Shown one piece after another: positions 24,188-33,999 of a DNA stretch of 64,000 nucleotides. The translations under genes were made by a program, and so were the position numbers. Position 1 is the first letter of the stretch. Each line of letters opens with the position of its first letter. Source of the DNA: Pseudoscleropodium purum (taxonomy: Eukaryota; Streptophyta; Bryopsida; Hypnales; Brachytheciaceae); the NCBI GenBank assembly GCA_963969395.1, contig OZ017798.1:20328173-20392172 (forward strand). Direction: 5' to 3'. The notes under the pieces are model-generated. The model ran no database searches, was not told the origin of the DNA, and worked only from the letters and a program-made list of their open reading frames with translations.

Positions 24188-26513
24188 TTCAGTATCGATC
24201 ACAAGCTTCTATTAATTTTACCGATGAAATCACTGCTCCATTCACCGGTTCTATTATTAATCATTGGACAAAAAGGATCTGAGATAGCAAGTTGGAGGGT
24301 GGAATTTTGTATTATAGACTCCAGATGGTAAGAGGATTTTAATTTGCAAGCTTAAAGTCAGAGGATACTTAAACTGTTTAGCCATGGCCGGTCGACGTCC
24401 CCGGCTTTTATCTTCTATATTAATTAACCTCTGTTACCAACGCTGCATCTCTACCTTCACACATGTGTAAGGTAAGGTAAGGTAGGAGGCTCAAAAAGCG
24501 ACCCTTTAAGAGCTGATCCGCCTTTTTCATAGGTTTGCATGAACAGAATTATTTTTAGCTCATTTTCCAGAGAAAGAAAAATGATCGCCTAAGGTAACAC
24601 AAGTGGTTTCATATTTTTCGAAGCATTTTTTAATTAGTTATAAATTTTCAAAGATTTCTATAGTAGGTACCTCTATTTGTGACCACAGTCTCCAAAAATC
24701 TGTCCCCTTGCAACCTCTAAAGCGATTTCTAAACCATGGAGAAATGATTGGCTCTTGGAATATAATAAATAAACTTTTCTTGATTCATTCAATAGCAACA
24801 ATGGCTTGTCTAAAGATCATCTTCCATCCATTTTACAACCAGCTATGGGGTGGTTGCAAAGAAAGGGGTGCAATTATAACCTCCTACTTTAAATTTACAA
24901 TTTGTGAGTGAATGACTTGTCTCAAACCTTTATAGTCACCAAGACTTTTAAAGGATAGGGATTGTCAGTTGATAATATCTTCCGTTAAAAATGGAAAATA
25001 TTGAAGAAGGCCATCAGTACGTATTTGAATTACAAGGCATGGAATCCTTCGCTTTCCATGAATGAAGGCTCCTTTTCATCTTGGATGCAACGTAACAATT
25101 TTAATGGAAGGATTGGAAGCCTGCACAACTCCACAAAATTTGGAAGATATCCCTTTCAAGATATTTTTTGATGTCTTAATTTATATTTTGTATGCACTCA
25201 AGCCTTGCCACTTATATGTACACTTGGGGGGAACCCATTACACATGTTAGGAATTGCTTGCAATCAAACTTTAAAAAATCTTTACCATTGTTTATCAAAC
25301 AATTATAATTAAGTAAAATTATAAATATTAAATGAAACATTTCACCAAAAAAAAGAATTTGTTGTTTTTTAAACTGAAATTTGGTACACTTGATTGGGAT
25401 TGTGTTACGATGAAATGTTTATTATACAAGACAAAAGATAAATTTCATGCAAGCCAATGGTATCCTGTGTTGTGCAAGATTCTTTGAATAGTACAATAAA
25501 ATGTCCATAACATGGAACTATAGAAAAAACTCCTGCCTTCCTATTCAAGAATGTTATGATTTTCAGAGAGCTGAATGGAAACCAGATGTACAGGTCAATG
25601 CTGGTTAAAATAGAGTTTTCTGCTCTTGAGTGTTGCAATTTTAGCAATCTTGGAGCATTCTATATTGCTACTACATTTTGTGTGGACTACAATCTTTCAC
25701 CTTGAAGTAGGATAAGAACTGACACAGACTGATGGAAATTTGATCTCAACATAACCTCTTCGACTTTGCTGCCAATAGTTCTCCCCCGCTTTAAGATACA
25801 CATCCGTAAAATGACACCTTCCATATGTTGATAAAAGTGTTTAAAATGACAGAAATAGAATGCTCTAAACGCACAAGGAGTTATCTATTTATAATATTAT
25901 TCGTCAAAGTGGCAAATATTTAACAGCTGGCAATTTTCAAATATCTCCGAGTCTCGATCAACCTGAGTTAAAAAAGTTTTCTGAACTTGTGTGAATAGAA
26001 AAATTTGGCAAATTTTACTTGTATTATGTGTGGACTACAACCTTTCCTCTTGAATTTGGATAAGAAATTGATAATAAAAAAAAAAGTCAACTTGAATTTA
26101 CCAACAATTCTTCACATCTCTGTAATCATACCTTTCATATGTTAATTCAAATGGTTAAATTAACAAAATTCAAATAAAATCCTCCATCTAGACTCAATTC
26201 TGTTTCAGAATTTCGTTGCAAACTTCAAAATCTGAAGTTTATCACACCATTATCAATTCAATCCACTCAAATAGCAACGTTGTTCTACAAATGATACGCT
26301 AATCACATAGCGTCCACTGCATTTACAAGAAAATCATCCGATACAGAGATATCGACAAATCAAAAACGCACACTCCTCAGCAAGCTAGGCTAGCATGGCT
26401 GGGCGGGTATTTCACACTACAAGACACGTTCGATGGTAATTTACACTCCAGTAATCTACTGCTGCACACTCTAAATTAAAGGTTTCCTCAGCAGGATTCA
26501 TTGCTTCACTAAT
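24188..26513. other. Spacer between the aquaporin and the LEA-like gene
   Basis: The aquaporin 3' UTR on the left and the LEA-like gene 3' UTR on the right (both genes end here). A small GGTAA repeat lies at 24468-24484, and sequence from about 24481 resembles the start of repeat family D. Otherwise AT-rich, with no recognisable gene. Confidence 0.5.
24468..24484. repeat. GGTAA short tandem repeat
   Basis: About three and a half copies of a 5-bp unit GGTAA. Confidence 0.7.
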
Positions 26514-27768
26514 TTAAAGGCCCTTGGTGTAATCGCTCTGCTCCTTGATGTTCTTCTCCGTCACATTATCTGCCACATCGGGCGAGTTCCTTTTGACCCC
26601 GTATTCCACCACATCGTTGGTCTTGCTCTTCAACGTCCTGCCTGCGTCCTTCAACTTGTCCTGCAACAAACCATACATCCATATCAGGCTTAAAAGGGCT
26701 GCGAATTGCAAACGTTTACATCGAATTATCCTAGCAGTGCATTTACCACTAATATACCGAAGTTTCACTATTTTGAACTAATCACAGCATAAAATTGTGG
26801 TGATACTAATTTTCTAGGTGAGCCTAATCTTCACGAATAGTATAAATCAGTGTAGCTAGTTCCATGATCATTTCATTTCAAAGGTCTCGATAATTGCAGC
26901 AGGAACAGTTACCATCCTCTCCCACTATTCTGAAAACATTCTCTGTTGCAGTACATGTTTCATTTCATACACTGAAACCCAATATCCAATATGTGATTTT
27001 CACCAGACGATTTCAGAGCTGTTTAAATCTGGCACAGATCGATATACATGCAAGTTTAAAAACAGACAGCGTTACAACAATCAAGCAAGTAAGGCTCTCT
27101 ACAATGACATTGGTGCCGTCGGGGTTGTTCTCCTCGGCAGCCTTCGCCTTAGCCGGATTCAGCTCCCCAGTGGAGCTTTTGATATCCTCCACCTTGGCCA
27201 AGGTCCCCTCCTTAGCGCCCGCCACCGCATCCTTGAACTTATCACCCAAGTTCTGCACATATGCACACCAATCGTCTCAAATGACCACTACAAATAAATC
27301 CAGACACCTAACTAGCCCGAACCTGATTGAAACCCACAAAACTCCTCATTTCTACATCACTGCACTTTAAAGAAACAAATTCCCGCGATCGAAAACCACC
27401 ATACCAGGCACCATACCCACAATGCTACACCACAAGTACACGCACATCTACCATCCTTCGCTCCCTTCCAGAGCATTCAAAGAAACATCAACACCTAAAC
27501 CAGAACGCACACTCTGACATCCGATGCAAACCCAAACCTCGGGAGAAGCCTAAACCAAGCTAGATTATCGTCCGTCGGAACCCCTGCATGCATGTTCACG
27601 TACCCTGTCGTCAGCCATAACTCGAACAGTCATCGGCCTCGCAGACCTCCGCGACATCACCAAGTTGGTCCTCACGCCTCCATTGTTGAACGCCACCGAG
27701 CTTCCTGAAGCTAACTGCGCTGCGTTCGGTGCAACGACCATCGAAGCAGTGCTCATCATCGCAGCCAT
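26514..27768 (-). CDS. Plastid-targeted LEA/COR-like protein
   Basis: Three exons: 27768-27604, 27252-27103, 26660-26514, all joined in phase 0; 153 aa. Residues 1 to about 50 form a Ser/Ala/Arg-rich, Met-rich transit-like peptide ending RPMTVRVMA. The mature part is hydrophilic and helix-forming, with repeats of the kind NLGDKFKDAVAGAKEGTLA, DKLKDAGRTLKSKTNDVVEY and NVTEKNIKEQ. This Lys/Asp/Glu/Ala-rich composition is that of group 3 LEA and COR15-type stroma proteins, which fold on drying and protect membranes. I do not know the exact family. The upstream region has a G-box/ABRE (28061) and a TATA-like site (27942), fitting ABA or stress control. The intron between exons 2 and 3 carries a MITE-like repeat. 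The donor of exon 2 (GTAGAG at 27102) is inferred from the frame. Confidence 0.8.
26731..26859. mobile_element. MITE-like repeat E, copy 2 (LEA-like gene intron 2)
   Basis: About 129 bp. The left end is CTAGCAGTGCATTTA and the right end TAAATCAGTGTAGCTAG, an inverted pair. The core, with TTTCACTATTTTGAACTAAT and GTGAGCCTAATCTTCAC, matches the copies at 16458 and 38195. It is shorter than the others, so internally deleted. Confidence 0.6.
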
Positions 27769-27941
27769 GGCTTCCAAATGGGGTGGTTCCAAATCGAGCT
27801 TCGAATCGGGCAACACAAAGTGTACGAAAACAGCAGAATTGATCAATATCACAAGGGAGCTAAGATAGAAGAGTGCAATTGATGAATGGATGACTCGTGC
27901 GTGGTGTTGGGAATGTTTGTGAGTGCTGAGGGCATGCAGGA

Positions 27942-27950
27942 TTGATATAG
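27942..27950 (-). promoter_or_regulatory. TATA-like box of the LEA-like gene
   Basis: CTATATCAA on the minus strand, about 175 bp upstream of the start codon at 27768. The position fits a leader of about 145 nt. Confidence 0.5.
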
Positions 27951-28060
27951 GGCGCGTTGCCAAGTGGCGACGAGATCGGACGCTGGGAAGTGGCGCAGGG
28001 GATTTCGATCGGACGGGGCGAGGGAGGGAGGGGGCATGTGAGAGCGTGGGGAAAGCTCAC

Positions 28061-28066
28061 CACGTG
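28061..28066. promoter_or_regulatory. G-box / ABRE core
   Basis: Palindrome CACGTG followed by GGGGG, in the context CCACGTGGGG, about 295 bp upstream of the LEA-like start codon and in a GC-rich block (about 27950-28310). The ACGTG core is bound by bZIP ABF/AREB factors and is typical of LEA promoters. Confidence 0.6.
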
Positions 28067-28373
28067 GGGGGTGCGGGTTGGGTAGGGAAGAGATGGAGGG
28101 GAGGAGAGCGACTGCGGGGCGCCCCACTTGGCTGGAGGGGGAGGGAGCGGCCGCGAGGGAGCCCCAGCTGGCGGACGCTTTCTATCGCACGGCTGCGGCG
28201 GAGCCCAGCGCTACATTACCAGGACTCAGGAAGGGCGGGGGAGTGCTGCCGCCTCAGTGGGGAGGATCCGGGGCAGACCGCTTGCGAACTGAGTTCTCGG
28301 CCAATTAGTTCCTCAGCCAATGGCCGCTTTACAACGAAGGTTGAAGCACCAGTAAGCTTAGTCGATCATTTAA

Positions 28374-28597
28374 CCCTTAAACGCCAAAGGGGTGACCCTT
28401 GAAATCATCTTTTTTTCTATTACCGTGTGAATCGCTATCCTCCAAAATTGCAAAAGTAGTCATTGTAAGTCAAACTATTGTAGAAGATCTTCCCTTTCCA
28501 AAACAAATTTTGAGGATGAATAGTTGCACTTCTGTCTTATATAATTTGATTCCCTATCATCTATCGGACACGAAACCTCTGCCTCGGCATTCAAGGA
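28374..28597. mobile_element. TTAA-flanked short element, copy A2
   Basis: 224 bp with TTAA at 28370-28373 and 28598-28601. The left end is CCCTTAAACGCC and the right end CATTCAAGGA. It is homologous along its whole length to 2556-2779. It sits upstream of the GC-rich promoter of the LEA-like gene. Non-coding. Confidence 0.72.
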
Positions 28598-28601
28598 TTA
28601 A

Positions 28602-30516
28602 AGAGTTTTGGAGCAAAAGCCATGTGCAAGTATGAGAAGGGTGGAAATTTTTCTCATGTAGGAAGATAGGAAATATGGGTATAGAAAGAAAGAGAGAGGA
28701 TGTGACATTGGGACCCCAAGGACAAATGAGAATTTGGGCCTCTTAAACAACAAATTGGTCTAGCCTCTAGATGTGAAGCAACCTTGAGTCATTCACCATG
28801 AAGGGGAATATTTTATCCTTGGAAAGAAATAGCCTACTTTGTAAATGGAGGCAACAGTGACGGGAAAAAATCAATGACTAATTCATAGTTAGTCAATGGA
28901 GTTGAAAAAGAAGCCTTTTGCAATTTGAAAACATCAAAAAACATTGGTGAAAAAATCTATAAAATTTCTATTTTGAGTACAAAATAAAGAAAATAATTAG
29001 ACTTAGTACTTGAAAGAACAATTCAATATGGGAATTAAAGGAAAACAATGGATAAAACTCAAAAAATATTCCAAACATTAGCCAAAGGGATAGGGAGTCC
29101 TCTACCCTAGATGGACATTGAGGATGTTTTGTGTCTTTTGGATGGTCAACCAAGTTTTGTGTATATATGTGAATGAATGATTTTTGTGTGATGTTTTGTG
29201 TGTGCAACTTTATTAATGCTATAGCCACATCATTGAGTGAAGTTCAAGACATTTTAGTTGTTTTTTAATTGTACATGGTATATTTTTTTTCAAAAAAATT
29301 TAAAATGGTACTTTAGAGTTAATCGTAAAGGAAACTCCAATTTGAAATAAGGGTGTTTGAAGAAGTTTTAACTAAGAGGTAAGAATAGTACAAAATAACA
29401 CGACAAGTTAAGCTCCATCAAACCCCAATTTGGATGCTTCAAGGAGTTTCATCCTATGTTTTTCTCAAACTCTGATATCTAGACCTTCATTGCACACACT
29501 TTATAATCAACTCCACTATCCAATATATTTCAATACTTTGATCTTTTTTTGCTTAAATTTTGATTCTAGCATTCAAAATGATTGCTTTCGCTATTGAGCA
29601 AAACAAACAAAATGAGCTTTTGTAGTATAGTTTCTATTCCACCTAGAAATTTTGAAAATTAACTTAAAAGAAGAATTTTAGTAATGTTTGAAGTTGAAGA
29701 TCTATAATTAAATTTCTAAATATGGGGTGAAAGAATTTTTTTTCACAATGTTTAAAGCTATAATGTACTTCTATTTTGAATATTTTAGATTTTTTGAACA
29801 TGGTTTATTTTTTAAAGATGTTAACAAAAAAATTCACTCTTCACTTGGACCTTACCAAAAGAGTCAATTCTCTACCAAATTTGAAAAGAACTATATATTT
29901 TAAAAATTGAGAAAACAGGAAGGAATGTTATTATTAAAATTCAATGTGTAGGCAATTGTCCTACCATCTTTTGACCGTGCACAATTTTGCTCCTACAATT
30001 CCTAATGAATGTGCCATATTCATCAACATCCAACAGCATTATTTAGGCTTTAGACTAGCTTTTAGAATCTGAAAGTATCTCAAATCAAGCAAGCATCTTG
30101 TAGATTGAGAATGGATTAGTATCAAGTTGGTAGTAGATTGGTGGTGGATTTAAAACAACTTTTGAAGCTTCTAACCATGATTTTAATTTATTATTTTTAA
30201 TTCTTTTTTCTATTATTTCTCTTTGTTTGATATGCCTCAAAATTTGATACCTTTGTCCCTCTTTCATAGCTTTTAGAATATATATAGATAGTTATAATAT
30301 TTGGTGAAGTATTGACTTTGTGAAGAAGCATCTCAATGAAAAATGAATCTATTTGTCCTTGAATCTATATGAATTTTCTTCATTTTTCTTCAAACATTCA
30401 TGGTAATTTGAAATCTTCACAAAAAGATGTGGAATTGTATACAACAAGTACTACACATGTGATTTCATCTCTAAAAAATAAAACCAAGAAGTTTCATTGA
30501 TGAATAGTATAGAACA
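28602..30516. other. AT-rich spacer, no gene seen
   Basis: AT-rich throughout. Open frames are short and have no known motifs on either strand. Confidence 0.5.
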
Positions 30517-30714
30517 GGGTTGACGAATATCTAAGTCCGCCCGAAAAAAGCGTCCGTAATCCGAACGCCAGTGGACGCAGCGTCCCTCTCGCCGTCGGAA
30601 GGCAGACGGGCGGGGCGGGGCGGATGGACGGGGCGGACAGGCGGACGTGAATGTCAACGGACGCTGCGGACACAGCATCCGCGTCCGGACGTCCGGATGT
30701 CGTGTCAACCCCGG
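30517..30714. mobile_element. GC-rich fold-back element
   Basis: About 200 bp that is strikingly rich in G+C and CpG inside AT-rich DNA. The left end GGGTTGACGAATATC matches the reverse complement of the right end, GGGGTTGACACGACATCC. Inner parts also pair: GGACGCAGCGTCC on the left against GGACGCTGCGGAC on the right. It looks like a MITE or other fold-back element and has no convincing reading frame. Confidence 0.55.
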
Positions 30715-30799
30715 TATAGAAATGGAGGATAGAAAGTGAAGGACTTTCAACTTTGACTGCAATCATAGGCTCCATCCTTAGGAGCTAGAATGCATGGAT

Positions 30800-30965
30800 T
30801 TGCATGTGACTAAATTTTCAAAGTCACTCTATTTTGAAATAGTGTAGGTTTGAATATTATTGAATTGTTCAAATTTTCACAAAAATAAAAAATATTGTAA
30901 TACTATTTTTTTAGATGATGGTGATTTTTACCTCTCACTAGTACAACAAATTGGTATAGTGCTAA
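30800..30965. mobile_element. MITE-like repeat E, copy 4 (diverged)
   Basis: A diverged copy: AAAGTCACTCTATTTTGAAA near the left, GTAATACTATTTTTTTAGATG in the middle and TTGGTATAGTGC at the right, in the same order as the copies at 16458 and 38195. Ends are approximate. Confidence 0.45.
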
Positions 30966-33790
30966 GAGCATTCTTTGCCAGAGAAGAAAATTTTTGGAAC
31001 TCTACTTCAAAAACTTTAACTTAGAAAAAATGAAAGAACAAATTATTTACCATGAATGGTAAAATTTAGAAAATATGAATTCGCTTTTGAAATTAGAAGA
31101 CTTTGAATAATGTAGGAAATGTCAATAGATAAAAATTAAATTAGCCACTCTAAAATAGTAGTCAAGTTTTCACATTCATTCTTCACGTTGTAAAAAAGTA
31201 AAATTTCCTAATGTTTTGGAACATTATAGAGCTGTTGAACATTATAGAACAATCAACCCTCTATATGTTAGTATTAGGGGTCAAGTGGATACAATATTGT
31301 AACATATACAAAGTATTAATATTTAACAATTATGAAAATTGTTCTCCATAATATGAAACATTTACAAAAGAAAATATTTATAAGACTTCAAAAATAAAGA
31401 TTTAAAAAAAAAAAAAATGTAAAGGATGGAAGTACAAAAATATGAGTTATCATTCATATTAGTTGGTTGAAAGAAAGAATCTATAGCAATTTGATGAGAT
31501 TCTTCTATACACCAACATTGTATTTGTTTTTGAAGTGTTGAGATATACTCGATGAATCACATGACATTATAAAGTCTTTATTTCAAAACTTGAATTCCAC
31601 AATTTTTTTCAACTTTTTTCAACTTTATCACTTATCAAAGTCAAATCTATGAAGTAGCAAGCTAAACATTTAATATCATTTAACACTTATTTAACACTTG
31701 ATAGTGTTTACTTATAGGAGTGCAAATCTCCATAATACATGTGAGATTTTAACACTCATGGAAGGTTGAATTTTGGTTGTGTTACATTCATATGACATCA
31801 CTTTGATGGCATTTCTATACATTAATTGACCATATATTATTGAACTATGAAGTTAACCCCTAATAATCTAAAAAGGATGTACTTTTAAAATGGGCCCAAA
31901 CTACCAAGAACTTGGGTAATTTTTTTTCTAACTTTTTTTCTTGAGATTGAATAGAATGTATCTACAGTATCTTGTATTTCACATTGAAAGTAAGCACTTC
32001 AAAAAAATCAAATTATTTGACCATACAATTTAGTAGATATTTAAGTTTAAAGTTTTATTTGGGTTAATGAAAAACAAGGCAAGGCACTTTCAAGGAGTGT
32101 ATCTTAGTAAGAATATTTTGAAATGATGAAATTTTGTGCTCAATGAAAGACAAGGGAGTCAAAAATGTTCATCTAAAATTTCACAATATTTTGGTCATTT
32201 TGCAATTTTGGATGGAGCTTGTAATGCATAGTGGGTGTCAAAATGAAAGTAGTGTTTGTATCAAATCAAGAATAGGCACACTTGTCTTCTCCTCGAATTC
32301 TTTGGATTCTTCCTTTTTGAAATGGGCAACAATTGCATTGGTTAAAGGAGCCAACCTTTTTCCAACCACTTAAGCAATTATACATATCTAGAGCGTAGAT
32401 TTCTTATGTGCAAAAAAATTTCCATATATAAAAATAGAGTTTGGAAGGATTCTATTTTTTTCAAAATGTTAGTTCTCAAAACATAATTACTATGAATTTT
32501 TTAGTTGAAGATTCTATTCCTCCTATACTAATGATATAGACTTCCCTATTTTCAACCAAAGGCTCATTTCAAAATTGAATAAGGATTGGTTTTAATATTG
32601 AGAATCTTAGACAATCATAATGAGCCACAATTGCACTCAAAACTGTGCTATAAATAATCACTCCTCATTTCCAACTAAGCAGAATTAAACAATCTTATAC
32701 TACCAAAATTGAAGGGTGATTGGGAAGAGATCAACTCCCATAGTTGACTTTTCAGTGGCCATGCCCAAACTAAATCCAAAAAATGAACTATAAACTATAC
32801 TACACCACTTAACTGTTAAAAATTCTACAAGATAGAATTTAACTTGGAATTTGATGAAACTACTACCATCCAATTTTGTAACATAGGTTCTTTTCTAGAA
32901 ATAATTTTCACTAAATTTTTTTTTTTAATTCAAAAATAGGAAGCTCAAAGAAGAGAGGCAACGACCCAAAAATGGTTACTTAGGTCATTAGAAGGACACA
33001 ACCCTATCACCAAAGTACTTAGCCAAAAAAGATTTAGATTCTTTGATCAATAGTTGCATTATCTGAATCTATATTTTTCTTAGAGTCATTTATTTGAAAC
33101 TTCGTAGTCCTTGAAGTCCTCACTCATTGGGTTAAACTCTTAGAGTGAACTTCCATGCTTTATTGGAATTGAAAAATAAATTTTGAATCTTTTATAGTTG
33201 CAATTTGCCGATTTTCATGATGCTTCATTTCTATGTGAGTAGGGAGAAACTACATTTTAGGAGTAGCTTTGTCTTGTTATCAAACTAAAAGCAACCAAAA
33301 TGTTCAACACCAATATTATAAATAATTTTCCAAAAGTTGGAAACTTACCTCTCCTAGTTTTCAAGAACCTCTCTTAAAAATTTTGCTCACCAACAATTTT
33401 GATTTTCTTCTTCCAATCGTGTTGTACACTTCTATGTAGAATTCTAATTTTTTTTTGCTTCTTATGTAAGGTTGGGCTGATTTCATCCCTTTAGCACTTT
33501 GGCATCTCAATTTTGGGCATTGAACAAAAGGATTCCAGAGGCTTTTATTATTGCAAAACTTCTTGCTCACCCAAACCAATGCTTGACTTTTATAAAACCA
33601 CATTTTTGTATGATGAATTTGATGAAATTGAGATAAATTTTGAATTATATATTTATTAAGATATAAGCAAAAATATGCAAACTCTTGGATCAGTCATAAG
33701 AGATTCATATTTCAAACTTTGATTTCAATGACGAAATTGTGCACAAAAAATTATACCAGTTCAATTGACCCCATTCTCAAAAAGCAAGAG

Positions 33791-33810
33791 GGTTTAGGGT
33801 TTAGGGTTTT
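33791..33810 (+). promoter_or_regulatory. Double telo-box
   Basis: GGTTTAGGGTTTAGGGTTTT, about 200 bp upstream of the methyltransferase start codon. Two to three units of the plant telomere repeat in a promoter mark many plant housekeeping genes. Confidence 0.6.
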
Positions 33811-33916
33811 GCTGATTAGAATTGCAGTTCCTCTCACCGAGTTAGGTTAGTTCTCCTGCTTCGCATCTTTTGTGCACACAAGCAAGTGCAGAATTTCGAC
33901 TGCCGGTAGCAAGGCT

Positions 33917-33989
33917 ATGGTGGAGGATGTGAGTCTAAGGCTCCATTAGGGTTTGAATGCAAAATCGACGATGTGAAACGATGGCCTGA
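33917..33989 (+). promoter_or_regulatory. Upstream ORFs in the methyltransferase leader
   Basis: Two short ORFs, 33917-33949 (10 residues) and 33957-33989 (10 residues), and an ATG followed at once by a stop at 33971, all before the chosen start at 34000. If the leader is unspliced they would lower translation of the main frame. Confidence 0.45.
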
Positions 33990-33999
33990 GTCCTCCACG

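Larger units (their letters stand above)
30966..33999. other. AT-rich spacer and methyltransferase promoter
   Basis: AT-rich and apparently gene-free to about 33780. From there composition rises, and a telo-box and leader of the methyltransferase gene follow. The leader contains short upstream ORFs (33917-33949 and 33957-33989). Confidence 0.5.

Noticed and set aside
27923..28402. Plus-strand frame of 159 aa upstream of the LEA-like gene
   Set aside because: It is an Arg/Gly-rich product of a GC-rich promoter, with no domain; such blocks are open by composition.
33791..33810. Telomere repeat as a sign of a chromosome end or fusion
   Set aside because: Only two to three units, placed in a promoter, so a telo-box is the simpler reading.
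33973..33999. Extension of the methyltransferase frame upstream of 34000
   Set aside because: The extra nine codons begin with GTG, not ATG; a plant gene should start at ATG unless a first exon exists.
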